Shown here: one piece after another, positions 25,268-36,209 of the stretch
Position numbering within the stretch: position 1 is the first letter of the stretch
Layout of the letters: every line of letters starts with the position of its first letter
Origin: Alcanivorax quisquiliarum
GTDB taxonomy: Bacteria; Pseudomonadota; Gammaproteobacteria; Pseudomonadales; Alcanivoracaceae
Assembly: GCF_023051175.1 (NCBI RefSeq)
Contig: NZ_JALKII010000002.1
Location: forward strand, 248,001-312,000
Reading direction: 5' to 3'
DNA length: 64,000 nt
Made by a program: the position numbers and the translations under genes
Notes under the pieces: generated by a model
The model's input: only the letters and a program-made list of their open reading frames with translations
Databases searched by the model: none
What the model was told of the DNA's origin: nothing

Positions 25268-26647
25268 CTATTTTCCGATACAGAAACTGGAGAATATCCG
25301 CCCCAGCAAATCATCTGCCGAAAAAGCTCCGGTTATTTCTTCCAGAGCTTTTTGTGCTGCGCGCAGGTCTTCGGCAAGCAATTCACCAGCAGCAAATTCG
25401 CCCAGCTGCTGCTGGCCGTGTTGCAGTGAGCCCAGCGCAAGCTCAAGTGCAGTCAGATGGCGGCGGCGCGCAGAGAAGGGGCTGGCTTCGCCACTATGAA
25501 ATCCGACGCTGTGTTTCAGATGTTCTCGCACCGCGCTGATGCCTTCCGCCTTCGCGACAGAAATGGCAAAGGTATCGTCCCGCTCCGGTAAAGGACCGGG
25601 CGTGAGGCCGGAGAGATCCGCTTTGTTGAGCAGCACCGTAACGGGAATATCCAATGTGGAAAGCGTGCGCTGCCCTTCCGGCAACAGCTCGTCCAGCGAT
25701 GTAATTTGCGCAAGGGTGGTAGTGCTTGAATCCACCACTAGCAGAATCCGGTCGGCTTTTTCGATGGCCTGCCAGGCGCGGCGAATTCCTTCCCGCTCGA
25801 CGATATCCTCGGATTCACGCAGGCCGGCCGTATCAATCAGTGTGAGCGGCATGCCATCAAGCTGAATGTTTTCCCGCAGGATATCCCGCGTTGTGCCGGC
25901 AATATCCGTCACAATCGCCACATCTTCGCCGGCGAGCGCATTGAGCAATGAAGATTTACCGGCGTTCGGGCGCCCCGCGATCACCACCGTCATGCCTTCA
26001 CGCAGCAGGCTGCCTTGCCGGGCGGTTGCGAGTACGTCCCGGGTAGCCTGAAGGAGCGCAGCAAGATCCGCCGCCACTTTGCCGTCAGATAAAAAGTCGA
26101 TTTCCTCTTCGGGAAAATCAATCGCGGCCTCGACATAAATGCGCAGCTGGATCAGCTGTTCGACCAGCTCGTTCACAGCGCTGGAAAATGCGCCGCGCAA
26201 GGAGCCCACGGCGGCGCGTGCAGCGCTGACCGTGCCGGCATCGATAAGATCGGCAATGCCTTCTGCCTGGGTCAGATCCATGCGGTCGTTAAGAAAAGCG
26301 CGCAAGGAAAATTCGCCGGGCCGAGCCTGTCGGGCACCGAAGCGAATACAAGCCTGCACCAGCTGATCGAGCAGCACCGGCCCACCATGGCCCTGCAGCT
26401 CCACCACATCCTCGCCGGTAAACGAATGCGGACCGGGAAAGCTCAGCACCAGCCCCTCGTCGATCACCTCGCCTTCCGCATTCAGAAAAGTGCTGAAATG
26501 CGCGTAGCGCGGTTTGAGTGTAAGCCGCCGGGGCAACAAGCAGAGCGCGATCTCCCTCGCCCTGGGGCCGGAAAGCCGGACAATGCCTATGCCGCCACGC
26601 CCTGGGGCGGTGGCGATAGCAACGATGGTGTCGATCGGTGGTGTCAT
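25268..26647 (-). CDS. mnmE: tRNA uridine-5-carboxymethylaminomethyl modification GTPase MnmE
   Basis: GTPase that with MnmG installs cmnm5U at wobble U34 of certain tRNAs. 459 residues. The N-terminal tetrahydrofolate-binding domain begins [22 protein letters not shown]. The central G domain has G1 [13 protein letters not shown] (about 225-237), G2/G3 GTTRDI and DTAGLR, and G4 NKAD. The C-terminal CIGK with the essential Cys is present at the very end. MnmG is not in the window, although the two are often near each other at the origin in relatives. Confidence 0.97.
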   Translation of the reverse strand: MTPPIDTIVAIATAPGRGGIGIVRLSGPRAREIALCLLPRRLTLKPRYAHFSTFLNAEGEVIDEGLVLSFPGPHSFTGEDVVELQGHGGPVLLDQLVQACIRFGARQARPGEFSLRAFLNDRMDLTQAEGIADLIDAGTVSAARAAVGSLRGAFSSAVNELVEQLIQLRIYVEAAIDFPEEEIDFLSDGKVAADLAALLQATRDVLATARQGSLLREGMTVVIAGRPNAGKSSLLNALAGEDVAIVTDIAGTTRDILRENIQLDGMPLTLIDTAGLRESEDIVEREGIRRAWQAIEKADRILLVVDSSTTTLAQITSLDELLPEGQRTLSTLDIPVTVLLNKADLSGLTPGPLPERDDTFAISVAKAEGISAVREHLKHSVGFHSGEASPFSARRRHLTALELALGSLQHGQQQLGEFAAGELLAEDLRAAQKALEEITGAFSADDLLGRIFSSFCIGK

Positions 26648-26676
26648 GGCGCGAGTATACGGTCTGTCAGCCAGAA

Positions 26677-26709
26677 ACAGAAAAGCCCGGAGCGGCCGGG
26701 CTTTTCTGT
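26677..26709 (-). terminator. Rho-independent terminator after yidC
   Basis: Perfect 14-bp stem ACAGAAAAGCCCGG / CCGGGCTTTTCTGT around agcgg, between yidC and mnmE. On the minus strand it runs into TTTTCTGTTTCTGG, a good termination tract. It should limit read-through from yidC into mnmE. Confidence 0.85.
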
Positions 26710-26743
26710 GCTGGATACAAGAAGCAGCTGCACCAGCAGTGCG

Positions 26744-28501
26744 TCAGGCTTCGTTTTCGATTTTCCGTGTAATCACCCATTGCTGGGCAATCGATAGAAT
26801 GTTGTTGGTCAACCAGTACAGTACCAGGCCAGCCGGGAACCACAGGAAGAAGACGGTGAACACCACCGGCATCCACTTCATCACCTGCGCCTGAGTAGGA
26901 TCTGGCGGCGTCGGGTTCAGGCGCATCTGGAACCACATGGAAGCGCCCATCAGCAGCGGCAGAATGAACCACGGGTCCATCAGCGACAAATCCTGAATCC
27001 AGCCGAAGAACGGCGCCTGCCGCAGCTCAACCGATTCCAGCAAGACATAATAGAGCGAGATGAACACCGGCATTTGCACCAGCACGGGCAGGCAACCGCC
27101 CAGCGGATTGATCTTCTCCTTCTGATAGAGCTTCATCAGCTCCATCGACTGCTTCTGGCGATCGCTCTTGTGCTGCTCGCGAATACGCTGCATCTCCGGC
27201 GCCACTTTGCGCATACGCGCCATGGAACGATAGCTGGCCGCAGAAAGCTTGAAAAACAGCAACTTGATAACGAGCGTCAGCAAAATGATCGCCACACCCC
27301 AGTTGCCGACACCGAAGCCGATATCGAACTGGTTGCCGAAAATGGTGATCTGGCCACTTTGCAGGAACACCAGCACGGCGAAGATCGGCTGCGAAATAAA
27401 CCACAGCCAGCCGTAGTCCACCGTCATGTGAAGGCCGGGGCTGATGGCGCGAAGATCATCTTGTTGCTTCGGCCCGGCGTAGAACTCTGCATAGAGCACG
27501 CCTTCCTCACCAGGTGCGACCGTGGTGGTCGGCGACACGAAGCGGAGAATGTATTCGTCTGCGTTTTGCCGGTAGACACTGCTATAGGCGTGGCGGTGGT
27601 TGTTATCCGGCACCCAGGCAGATAGGAAGTAATGCTGGATCATCGCCAGCCAGCCACCCTGCTCGGTCATGCGCAGGTTGTCTTGCCGCATATCCTTCAA
27701 GGTGAGCTTGTTGTAAGGCTTTTCGCTGCTCCAGTAGGCGGCGCCAAGATAGGTCGGCATCGGCGCAAAGCCAGCGGTGGCCTTGCCGGGATCATCACTG
27801 CCGTCGCGCTTGATCTGGCCATAAAGCGCGCCCTGCCAGGGGACATTGCTGTTGTTTCGAATGATGTGCGACTGCCGTACCAGATGGCTGCCACGCTCGA
27901 AGGTGAAGCGCTTGATGATCTCGGTGCCGTTTTCCTGCGTCAGTGTGAGATCGACATTCAGATCAAACTCGCCGTCCAGCAGCTGGTATTCGGCTTTTTC
28001 CACATCCCAGGTGGGGCGGCCCTCAGCGCTGTCGGTGCCATTGGCGCCGACGATGCCGCTTTGCGCCACATAAGTGCGGGCGGCGGAACGCTCCAGCAAG
28101 ATAAAGGGCTGATCGGGCGTATCAACCTGGCGCGGGTAGGTGAGCAGCGCAAGCCGGACAATATCGCCGCCAAGACGGTCGATTTCCATTTCCAGCACGT
28201 CAGTGCGTACGCGCACAATGCGCTCCGGCGTTGCCGCCTGACTCTCGCCACTAGCAGCCGGCGCCGGCGCGCTCGTATCGGGCACGCCAGCGTCAGCACG
28301 CGGCGCATCGCTCGCGGCAGGGATATCCGCCCCGTTGGCTTCGGGCGAGAGCACGGAGGCATCCGGCACCAGCACGGAGCTGTCCGTCACGGTGGTCTGA
28401 TCCTGCTCCACGACACGGCCATAATCCCGTTGCCAGGCCAGGATCATCATGTAAGTCACCACTGCGATGGCGACCAGAACAATAGCGCGTTTGATTTCCA
28501 T
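26744..28501 (-). CDS. yidC: Membrane protein insertase YidC
   Basis: Inserts and folds inner-membrane proteins alone or with SecYEG. 585 residues, a gram-negative long form. It has an N-terminal membrane anchor (about 7-25), a large periplasmic P1 domain (about 60-360) and then the conserved membrane core with WGVAIILLTLVIKLLFFKLS, YQKEKINPLGGCLPVLVQMPVFISLYYVL and the last helices ending in ITRKIENEA. ATG at 28501 follows rnpA by 41 bases, so there is no space for yidD between them. Confidence 0.98.
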   Translation of the reverse strand: MEIKRAIVLVAIAVVTYMMILAWQRDYGRVVEQDQTTVTDSSVLVPDASVLSPEANGADIPAASDAPRADAGVPDTSAPAPAASGESQAATPERIVRVRTDVLEMEIDRLGGDIVRLALLTYPRQVDTPDQPFILLERSAARTYVAQSGIVGANGTDSAEGRPTWDVEKAEYQLLDGEFDLNVDLTLTQENGTEIIKRFTFERGSHLVRQSHIIRNNSNVPWQGALYGQIKRDGSDDPGKATAGFAPMPTYLGAAYWSSEKPYNKLTLKDMRQDNLRMTEQGGWLAMIQHYFLSAWVPDNNHRHAYSSVYRQNADEYILRFVSPTTTVAPGEEGVLYAEFYAGPKQQDDLRAISPGLHMTVDYGWLWFISQPIFAVLVFLQSGQITIFGNQFDIGFGVGNWGVAIILLTLVIKLLFFKLSAASYRSMARMRKVAPEMQRIREQHKSDRQKQSMELMKLYQKEKINPLGGCLPVLVQMPVFISLYYVLLESVELRQAPFFGWIQDLSLMDPWFILPLLMGASMWFQMRLNPTPPDPTQAQVMKWMPVVFTVFFLWFPAGLVLYWLTNNILSIAQQWVITRKIENEA

Positions 28502-28542
28502 AGGGCGGCTTGCTTAAGGCGAGAAAAACGGCCGGCAGTGTC

Positions 28543-28935
28543 TCAAGCCTGCTGGCGCTTGGCAAGCAGCTTGTCCCAGAGGCCCAGGATCTCGTTGCGA
28601 AGTACCGTGGAATCGGTAGTGCTCAGATTTGAGCGCAGCAGCACCACGATGTCCAGGCCAGCAAGGGAATCCGGCCGTTGGCGGACGCTTTCGCGCAGAT
28701 GGCGTTTGATCAGCGCCCGGTCTACTGCCCGCCGCGCACGTTTGCGAGCGATGACCATGCCGAGGCGTTGCCAAGGCAAATCGTTTTTCAGGGCGAGACA
28801 GAGAAAATGGCGGCTGCTGACACGATAGTCAGGCTTGTCGAACACACGCTGGAAAGAAGCAGGGTCTAGCAGGCGGTTGGCGCGACGGAAGCGGAGATCC
28901 GGGGGTGACACTTGTTTCGGATCACCGCCATCCAT
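28543..28935 (-). CDS. rnpA: Ribonuclease P protein component
   Basis: Protein subunit of RNase P, which matures the 5' ends of tRNAs. 130 residues from ATG at 28935. FRRANRLLDPASFQRVF near the N-terminus and the basic helix VIARKRARRAVDRALIKRHLRES (RNR motif region, here R-A-L in place of R-N-R) are diagnostic. The frame is open to a TTG at 28968, which nearly reaches rpmH. The gene lies 42 bases after the rpmH stop. Confidence 0.93.
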   Translation of the reverse strand: MDGGDPKQVSPPDLRFRRANRLLDPASFQRVFDKPDYRVSSRHFLCLALKNDLPWQRLGMVIARKRARRAVDRALIKRHLRESVRQRPDSLAGLDIVVLLRSNLSTTDSTVLRNEILGLWDKLLAKRQQA

Positions 28936-28977
28936 CACAGAACCTGTATGCGGGTAGCAGGATGGCAATAGCCAACC

Positions 28978-29112
28978 TCAGGCAGACAGGCGCTTGCGGC
29001 CTTTGGCACGACGGCGGTTCAGCACAGCGCGGCCACCCGGGGTTGCCATGCGGGCACGAAAACCGTGGTTGCGCTTGCGCTTGATCTGGCTGGGTTGAAA
29101 AGTACGTTTCAT
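28978..29112 (-). CDS. rpmH: 50S ribosomal protein L34
   Basis: 44-residue ribosomal protein, too short for many ORF finders. The sequence [20 protein letters not shown], followed by [20 protein letters not shown] and RLSA, is the canonical L34. ATG at 29112, stop at 28978-28980. It is the first gene of rpmH-rnpA-yidC and has a near-consensus promoter at 29158-29186. Confidence 0.98.
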   Translation of the reverse strand: MKRTFQPSQIKRKRNHGFRARMATPGGRAVLNRRRAKGRKRLSA

Positions 29113-29157
29113 TGGTGCGTCCCCACGGGATATCACAGGATCAATCGAAGGGCGCCG

Positions 29158-29186
29158 ATTCTATGGCAGTAGCGCTCTTGAGTCAA
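29158..29186 (-). promoter_or_regulatory. Sigma-70-type promoter of rpmH
   Basis: Read on the minus strand: -35 TTGACT (29186-29181), 17-bp spacer, -10 TAGAAT (29163-29158). Transcription would start near 29151, giving a 40-base leader for rpmH. Confidence 0.8.
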
Positions 29187-29256
29187 ACGCGAGAGTGCTA
29201 GCAAGGGGCAAAAGGGAGTCAGTTATCTTTAATAGATTTTATATATTTAGATTTTT

Positions 29257-29277
29257 TAGTAGTAGTGTTAGTAATAG
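29257..29277 (+). promoter_or_regulatory. DnaA-trio element
   Basis: Seven in-register triplets TAG TAG TAG TGT TAG TAA TAG, then 13 bases to the DnaA box at 29291. This order, with trios on the 5' side of a box read as TGTGGATAA, matches the basal unwinding module described in other bacteria, where DnaA filaments load on 3'-GAT triplets of one strand. Confidence 0.75.
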
Positions 29278-29290
29278 GTAAACGAATTTC

Positions 29291-29299
29291 TGTGGATAA
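29291..29299 (-). promoter_or_regulatory. DnaA box (perfect), next to the DnaA-trio
   Basis: TGTGGATAA, i.e. TTATCCACA on the minus strand. It anchors the trio element at 29257. Confidence 0.9.
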
Positions 29300-29378
29300 G
29301 TTAAAAAAAGCTCTTTTTATCAATATGTTAAGTTGTGTGCAACGCGTTGGTATCTCGGTGCGGGAACGGGGCGCTGGC

Positions 29379-29387
29379 TGGGGATAA
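29379..29387 (-). promoter_or_regulatory. DnaA box (one mismatch)
   Basis: TGGGGATAA, i.e. TTATCCCCA on the minus strand, one base from the consensus. Confidence 0.65.
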
Positions 29388-29470
29388 GCGGTGCGGGAGT
29401 GGGGATGGATATTGTGCACAGTATTGCCCCCAAGGTTGTACCGCCTTTGTACGCCCCCTTCTGCCCAAGG

Positions 29471-29479
29471 TTATCCACA
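29471..29479 (+). promoter_or_regulatory. DnaA box (perfect)
   Basis: TTATCCACA on the plus strand, about 100 bases upstream of the dnaA start. Confidence 0.9.
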
Positions 29480-29500
29480 GAATGGCCTCTCGAAAACGGC

Positions 29501-29509
29501 TGTGGATAA
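29501..29509 (-). promoter_or_regulatory. DnaA box (perfect) overlapping the dnaA promoter
   Basis: TGTGGATAA. It covers the predicted -35 element of the dnaA promoter, suggesting autoregulation by DnaA. Confidence 0.88.
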
Positions 29510-29531
29510 CGGCAGCCCCGAGGGCTAGAAT
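29503..29531 (+). promoter_or_regulatory. Predicted dnaA promoter
   Basis: -10 TAGAAT at 29526-29531 and -35 TGGATA at 29503-29508 with a 17-bp spacer. The -35 sits inside a perfect DnaA box. The expected start is near 29538, 40 bases ahead of the GTG. Confidence 0.6.
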
Positions 29532-29577
29532 GGCCCGTTCGCTTATATCCTTCTGTTTATGAACCTAAGGCAGGGAC

Positions 29578-30981
29578 GTGTCCGAAGAGCTCTGGAACCG
29601 CTGTCTCGCGCGGCTGGAAGACGAACTGCCAGCGCAGCAGTACAGTATGTGGCTGCGGCCGTTACAGGTGGTGGCATCCGCCGACGGCGGCGAGCTGATC
29701 CTGTTCGCCCCGAACCGCTTTATCGTGGATTGGGTGCGCGACAAGTACCTGGAACGCATTGGAGAGCTGCTGGGCGAGCTTCAGAGCGGCCCGCTGCCTA
29801 CACTTTCTATAAAGGTAGGGGCATCGCGCCCCTCCAGGCCGGCGATCACACCGGCGCCGGTGGCTACCCCAGCTCCGGCGGTGCCAGCCAGTGCGCAATC
29901 GTTCGGAGGCGCAGCGCCCGCCCCAAGAGATAGCGCACCAGGCGTCACCGCCAAACACCGCAGCAATCTCAACAGCACTTTTCTGTTCGAGAACTTTGTC
30001 GAAGGCAAATCGAACCGTATGGCCGCAGCGGCGGCGCAGCAAGTGGCGGAGAACCCCGGGACTCACGGCTACAACCCGCTGCTGCTATATGGGGGGGTGG
30101 GCCTGGGCAAGACGCACCTGATGCACGCTGTGGGCAACGGGCTGTTGCGACGTAACCCCAATGCGAAGGTGGTCTATCTGCATAGTGAGCGCTTTGTCGC
30201 GGATATGATTTCAGCGCTACGCAACAAGACCATCAATGAATTCAAGCGGTTTTATCGCTCGGTGGATGCGCTGCTGATCGATGACATCCAGTTTTTTGCC
30301 GGCAAAGAGCAATCTCAAGAGGAATTCTTCCATACTTTCAATGCGTTGCTGGAGAATGGCCAGCAAATTATCCTCACCTGTGACAAGTTTCCGAAAGAGA
30401 TTGATGGCCTGGAAGAGCGCCTCAAAAGCCGCTTTGGCTGGGGGCTCTCGCAGCCGATGGAACCGCCGGAGCTTGAAACCCGCGTGGCGATCCTGAAAAA
30501 GAAGGCAGAAGAAGCGCGCATCGAGCTGCCGAACGACGCAGCCTTTTTTATTGCTCAACGAATTCGCTCGAACGTGCGCGAGTTGGAAGGGGCTCTAAAG
30601 AGAGTGATCGCTCACGTACGCTTCACCGGCGCACCGTTGGATATTGGCCTGGTGAAGGATGCGTTGCGGGACTTGCTGGCCATTCAAGCGCGCCAGGTGA
30701 GTGTGGATAATATCCAGCGAACGGTTGCCGAGTATTACAAGATCAAGATCGCGGATCTGCTCTCGCCAAGGCGCAGCCGTTCGGTGGCACGGCCCAGGCA
30801 GGTGGCCATGGCATTATCGAAAGAGCTCACCAGCCACAGCTTGCCGGAAATTGGTGACGCGTTCGGTGGCCGCGACCACACGACAGTTCTGCACGCGTGC
30901 AGGAAGGTGAAGGAACTCCGGGAAGGCAGCACAGAGATTGAAGAAGATTACCAGAATCTGCTGCGCAGTTTGACGTCCTGA
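29578..30981 (+). CDS. dnaA: Chromosomal replication initiator DnaA
   Basis: AAA+ initiator that binds DnaA boxes and opens oriC. 467 residues from a GTG start, with AAGGCAGGGAC just upstream. Domain I begins [27 protein letters not shown] proline/alanine-rich linker (about 80-125) follows. Walker A is [16 protein letters not shown] (about 170-185), Walker [14 protein letters not shown], and the box VII region follows. The C-terminal DNA-binding signature is [19 protein letters not shown]. It is the first gene of dnaA-dnaN-recF-gyrB. Confidence 0.99.
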   Translation: MSEELWNRCLARLEDELPAQQYSMWLRPLQVVASADGGELILFAPNRFIVDWVRDKYLERIGELLGELQSGPLPTLSIKVGASRPSRPAITPAPVATPAPAVPASAQSFGGAAPAPRDSAPGVTAKHRSNLNSTFLFENFVEGKSNRMAAAAAQQVAENPGTHGYNPLLLYGGVGLGKTHLMHAVGNGLLRRNPNAKVVYLHSERFVADMISALRNKTINEFKRFYRSVDALLIDDIQFFAGKEQSQEEFFHTFNALLENGQQIILTCDKFPKEIDGLEERLKSRFGWGLSQPMEPPELETRVAILKKKAEEARIELPNDAAFFIAQRIRSNVRELEGALKRVIAHVRFTGAPLDIGLVKDALRDLLAIQARQVSVDNIQRTVAEYYKIKIADLLSPRRSRSVARPRQVAMALSKELTSHSLPEIGDAFGGRDHTTVLHACRKVKELREGSTEIEEDYQNLLRSLTS

Positions 30982-31009
30982 TAACCATGCCAAATGTAGG
31001 GGAATCAAT

Positions 31010-32110
31010 ATGAAGTTCACTATCAACCGCGAGCTGCTGCTAAAGCCCCTGCAACAGGTGGCGGGCGTGGTGGAAAGGCGCCAGACACTGCCGGTGCTCT
31101 CCAATGTGCTGATCGAGGTGACCGATAACCAGCTGTCGGTCACCGGCACTGACCTTGAGCTTGAGCTGGTGGCGCGCTTGCCGCTGGAAAGCGAAACACA
31201 ACCGGGCGAAACCACCGTGCCAGCTCGCAAGCTGCTTGATATCTGCAAGAGCTTGCCGGCCGAAGCAGAGCTGCGCCTTGAAGTGGAAGGCGAACGTGTG
31301 GTGGTGCGCTCGGGCCGCAGCCGGTTCACCCTGGCGACCTTGCCGGCCTCCGAATTCCCCAATCTGGAAGAACAGGTAAGCGGCGCACAGCTAGAGGTGG
31401 CGCCGGATCAGCTACGCCGGCTGATCGACAGCACGGCGTTTTCCATGGCGCAGCAGGATGTGCGCTATTACCTGAATGGCCTGTTGCTGGAGCTGCGCAA
31501 AGGGCGGCTGAGAGCGGTTGCCACAGATGGGCACCGCCTGGCGATGGCGGATGCCGAGGTATCCGGCATCAGCGAAGACGCAGAAGTCATCGTGCCGCGC
31601 AAAGGTGTGATGGAGCTGGCGCGGTTGCTGGGCGATGTCAGTGAGCCAGTGAAATTGACGGTGGGCAAGAATCACGTGCGGGTTATTGCGGGTGACGTCA
31701 CTTTCACTTCAAAGCTGGTCGACGGGAAATTCCCGGAGTACGAGCGCGTGGTGCCGAAAGAGAGCCAGCGCCGGGTACTGGCAGATCGCGAACTGCTGCG
31801 CCAGACCCTGGGCCGGGTGGCGATTCTTTCCAACGAGAAGTACCGCGGCGTGAGAATGCAACTGTCGGATGCCAGCCTGCGGGTACAGGCAAACAACCCG
31901 GAGCAGGAAGAGGCAGAGGAAGAAATCTCCGTCGATTACCAGGGTGGCGAACTGGAGATCGGGTTTAACGTCAGCTATCTGATCGAGGTTCTCAATACGC
32001 TGCACAGCACGGAAGTGCAATTGCAGCTGGGTGACAGCAACAGCAGTGCGGTAATCGTTGATCCGAACGTTACCGGCACTTTGTATGTTGTCATGCCGAT
32101 GCGCCTCTGA
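31010..32110 (+). CDS. dnaN: DNA polymerase III beta sliding clamp
   Basis: Ring-shaped processivity clamp. 366 residues, the E. coli length, beginning MKFTINRELLLKPLQQVAGV and ending VTGTLYVVMPMRL, where the C-terminal VMPMRL closes the peptide-binding pocket. Three repeated clamp domains are present. The ATG follows AGGGGAATCAAT. The stop TGA shares its last base with the first ATG of recF. Confidence 0.99.
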   Translation: MKFTINRELLLKPLQQVAGVVERRQTLPVLSNVLIEVTDNQLSVTGTDLELELVARLPLESETQPGETTVPARKLLDICKSLPAEAELRLEVEGERVVVRSGRSRFTLATLPASEFPNLEEQVSGAQLEVAPDQLRRLIDSTAFSMAQQDVRYYLNGLLLELRKGRLRAVATDGHRLAMADAEVSGISEDAEVIVPRKGVMELARLLGDVSEPVKLTVGKNHVRVIAGDVTFTSKLVDGKFPEYERVVPKESQRRVLADRELLRQTLGRVAILSNEKYRGVRMQLSDASLRVQANNPEQEEAEEEISVDYQGGELEIGFNVSYLIEVLNTLHSTEVQLQLGDSNSSAVIVDPNVTGTLYVVMPMRL

Positions 32111-33264
32111 TGACGTCTCAGGCCGGGCAGCGCACCAGCGGCCCGGCCGAACCCGCCCGCCCTGCCCCGCCGGCCCCTATGCTGCAACGTCTGATTCTTT
32201 CCTCTTTTCGAAACTACAGCCACGCAGAGCTGACGCTCGGCGCTGGCGTCAATCTTGTTGTGGGTGGTAACGGCTCAGGCAAATCCAGCCTGCTGGAAGC
32301 CATCTATCTGATGGGCACTGGCCGCAGCTTCCGAACAAGCCGGTTGCAAAGGCTGGTCAACGAGGCCGCTGGCGAGGCCGCGGTATATGCGGAAGTGCTT
32401 TCGCAGCAGGATGTGCTTCATAAAATCGGCATGTCTCGTGATCGGCAGGGTTTCACGGCGTTAAAAATGGATGGCGCCAATGTGCGAGGGCTGAGCGAGC
32501 TTGCCAGGCTCTTGCCGGTGCAGGCGTTTCATCCGGGCACTGTTGATGTGGTGGAAGGCCCGTCTTCTGCACGGCGCAGATATCTGGATTGGGGATTGTT
32601 CCACGTGGAACAATCCTTCCTCCCCTTGTGGCGCCAACTCAGCGGAGCGCTCCAGCAACGGAACAAGCTTTTACGTGCTGGGGGCTTCAATGCAAGGGAG
32701 TTGGCAGCATGGGATCAGCAAGTTGCCTCGGTATCTGATAGAATCAACGGGTTGCGCACCCGTTATCTGGCGGACCTGCTCCCTCATTTCGACGCCGTGC
32801 TGGCACACATAGGGGAGCTGCCAGAGGTGCGGATAAGCCTGTATCCAGGTTGGGCCGAAGGCGAGGATCTGCTTGCGTTGCTGGCGCAGGATCTGGAGCG
32901 GGATCGGCAAAGAGGCTACACCGGCAAAGGTGCTCACCGAGCCGAACTGCGCCTGAGCACGGGTGCTGGGCCGGTGCGCGATGTGTTTTCGCGGGGTCAG
33001 ACCAAGACACTGAGTTATGCCTTGCTACTGGCGCAGTTGTATCTGCTGGTGCGCAGCCATGGTGGCCGCTGCCTGGTGCTAGTGGATGATCTCGCTTCTG
33101 AGCTGGACGAACAACACAGTGATGCAGTGATCCGGGCCTTGCAAGAGCTCGGCCAGCAAACGCTCATCACTGCTCTGTCTGCTGATGCCCTGCCAGCGCT
33201 TGCACGGGATGACGCGACAAGAGTGTTCCACGTGGAACATGGTGTATTGAATCGCCTGGAGTAG
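32110..33264 (+). CDS. recF: DNA replication and repair protein RecF
   Basis: SMC-like ATPase that loads RecA at gaps with RecO and RecR. Walker A is VGGNGSGKSSLLEAIYLM (about 51-68), the signature region FSRGQTKTLSYALLLAQ and Walker B CLVLVDDLASELDE near the C-terminus. From the first ATG it has a 23-residue Pro/Ala-rich leader; the family usually starts at the equivalent of ATG 32179 (MLQRLILSSFRNYSH). The first ATG overlaps the dnaN stop by one base, which favours coupling. Two parS sites lie inside this gene (32597 and 33224). Confidence 0.97.
   Translation: MTSQAGQRTSGPAEPARPAPPAPMLQRLILSSFRNYSHAELTLGAGVNLVVGGNGSGKSSLLEAIYLMGTGRSFRTSRLQRLVNEAAGEAAVYAEVLSQQDVLHKIGMSRDRQGFTALKMDGANVRGLSELARLLPVQAFHPGTVDVVEGPSSARRRYLDWGLFHVEQSFLPLWRQLSGALQQRNKLLRAGGFNARELAAWDQQVASVSDRINGLRTRYLADLLPHFDAVLAHIGELPEVRISLYPGWAEGEDLLALLAQDLERDRQRGYTGKGAHRAELRLSTGAGPVRDVFSRGQTKTLSYALLLAQLYLLVRSHGGRCLVLVDDLASELDEQHSDAVIRALQELGQQTLITALSADALPALARDDATRVFHVEHGVLNRLE
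32597..32612. promoter_or_regulatory. parS centromere site 1
   Basis: Perfect 16-bp palindrome TGTTCCACGTGGAACA, the ParB-binding parS form used by Pseudomonas-type ParABS. It lies inside recF, about 3 kb from oriC. Confidence 0.93.
33224..33239. promoter_or_regulatory. parS centromere site 2
   Basis: Second identical 16-bp palindrome TGTTCCACGTGGAACA, 627 bases from the first, near the 3' end of recF. The coding reading there is FHVEHG. Confidence 0.93.
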
Positions 33265-33310
33265 CCGCCCCAACTGCTCCGATGGCCGATGAATTCTTCT
33301 TTCAAGGTAA

Positions 33311-35752
<2,442 letters not shown>

Positions 35753-35781
35753 CGCATTACGTTTGACGCTATATAGCAACA

Positions 35782-35821
35782 AAAAACCCGCCACATGGTT
35801 TACCGCATGTGGCGGGTTTTT
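35782..35821 (+). terminator. Rho-independent terminator after gyrB
   Basis: Perfect 16-bp stem AAAAACCCGCCACATG / CATGTGGCGGGTTTTT around an 8-nt loop, 30 bases beyond the gyrB stop. Confidence 0.95.
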
Positions 35822-36209
35822 CATCTGACCTCCTGATATCCGCGGCAAAGGAAGTCCCGCGGGCTGTGGACGAAACCGATATCCTGAGCGCCCTGATCAA
35901 CGTGCAAGGCCGCACGGTGGTATATGAAACGCTGGGGAGGCCATGGCCGGTGAAAGGGATCGCAGCAGCGCCGAGTCGGTGAGGGTGCTGATTTATCGCC
36001 TGCGCAATAAATTGGCTGGCTTGAGTGACGGCGTATCGCCCTCGCCCATCGTTACTGTGCCGGGCCTGACTCCGCTGTCGGGATCATAATCGCCTTGAAA
36101 TGGAGGCCGCCTGCGAGCGGCAAACACCTGTGTGCTTGTCGCGCAGGCCGGGTGACGCAGCCGGGCGCAGGGGCCGAGGAAAACCGTCAGCCCACGCGCC
36201 GGCCTGCCA
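35822..36209. other. Region between gyrB terminator and the H-NS gene
   Basis: Holds the winged-helix remnant (35866-36089) and about 120 bases of plain sequence before the end of the H-NS-type gene. The minus-strand open frame 35993-36280 runs antisense to these and has no family features. Confidence 0.5.
35866..36089 (+). pseudogene. Remnant of an OmpR-type winged-helix response regulator
   Basis: Two frames carry pieces of one C-terminal DNA-binding domain. Frame A (35866-35980) gives VDETDILSALINVQGRTVVY then ETLGRPW, matching the helix-turn before the recognition helix. Frame B (from about 35958 to the TAA at 36087) gives AESVRVLIYRLRNKLAGL, the recognition helix, and PIVTVPGLTPLSGS, a decayed version of the IxTVRGxGY wing. 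A small indel near 35950 separates them, and the receiver domain is gone. No start codon or ribosome binding site serves it. It stands between gyrB and the H-NS gene. Confidence 0.6.

Larger units (their letters stand above)
29221..29509. other. Chromosomal replication origin (oriC)
   Basis: Non-coding region between rpmH and dnaA. An AT-rich unwinding stretch (29221-29340) includes a run of TAG-type triplets and a first DnaA box. Perfect DnaA boxes TTATCCACA or its complement lie at 29291-29299, 29471-29479 and 29501-29509. A one-mismatch box is at 29379-29387, and weaker boxes TTATCTTTA (29223) and TTATCAATA (29317) are in the AT-rich part. Transcription diverges from here on both sides. 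Position and content match gammaproteobacterial origins of the rpmH-dnaA type. Confidence 0.93.
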
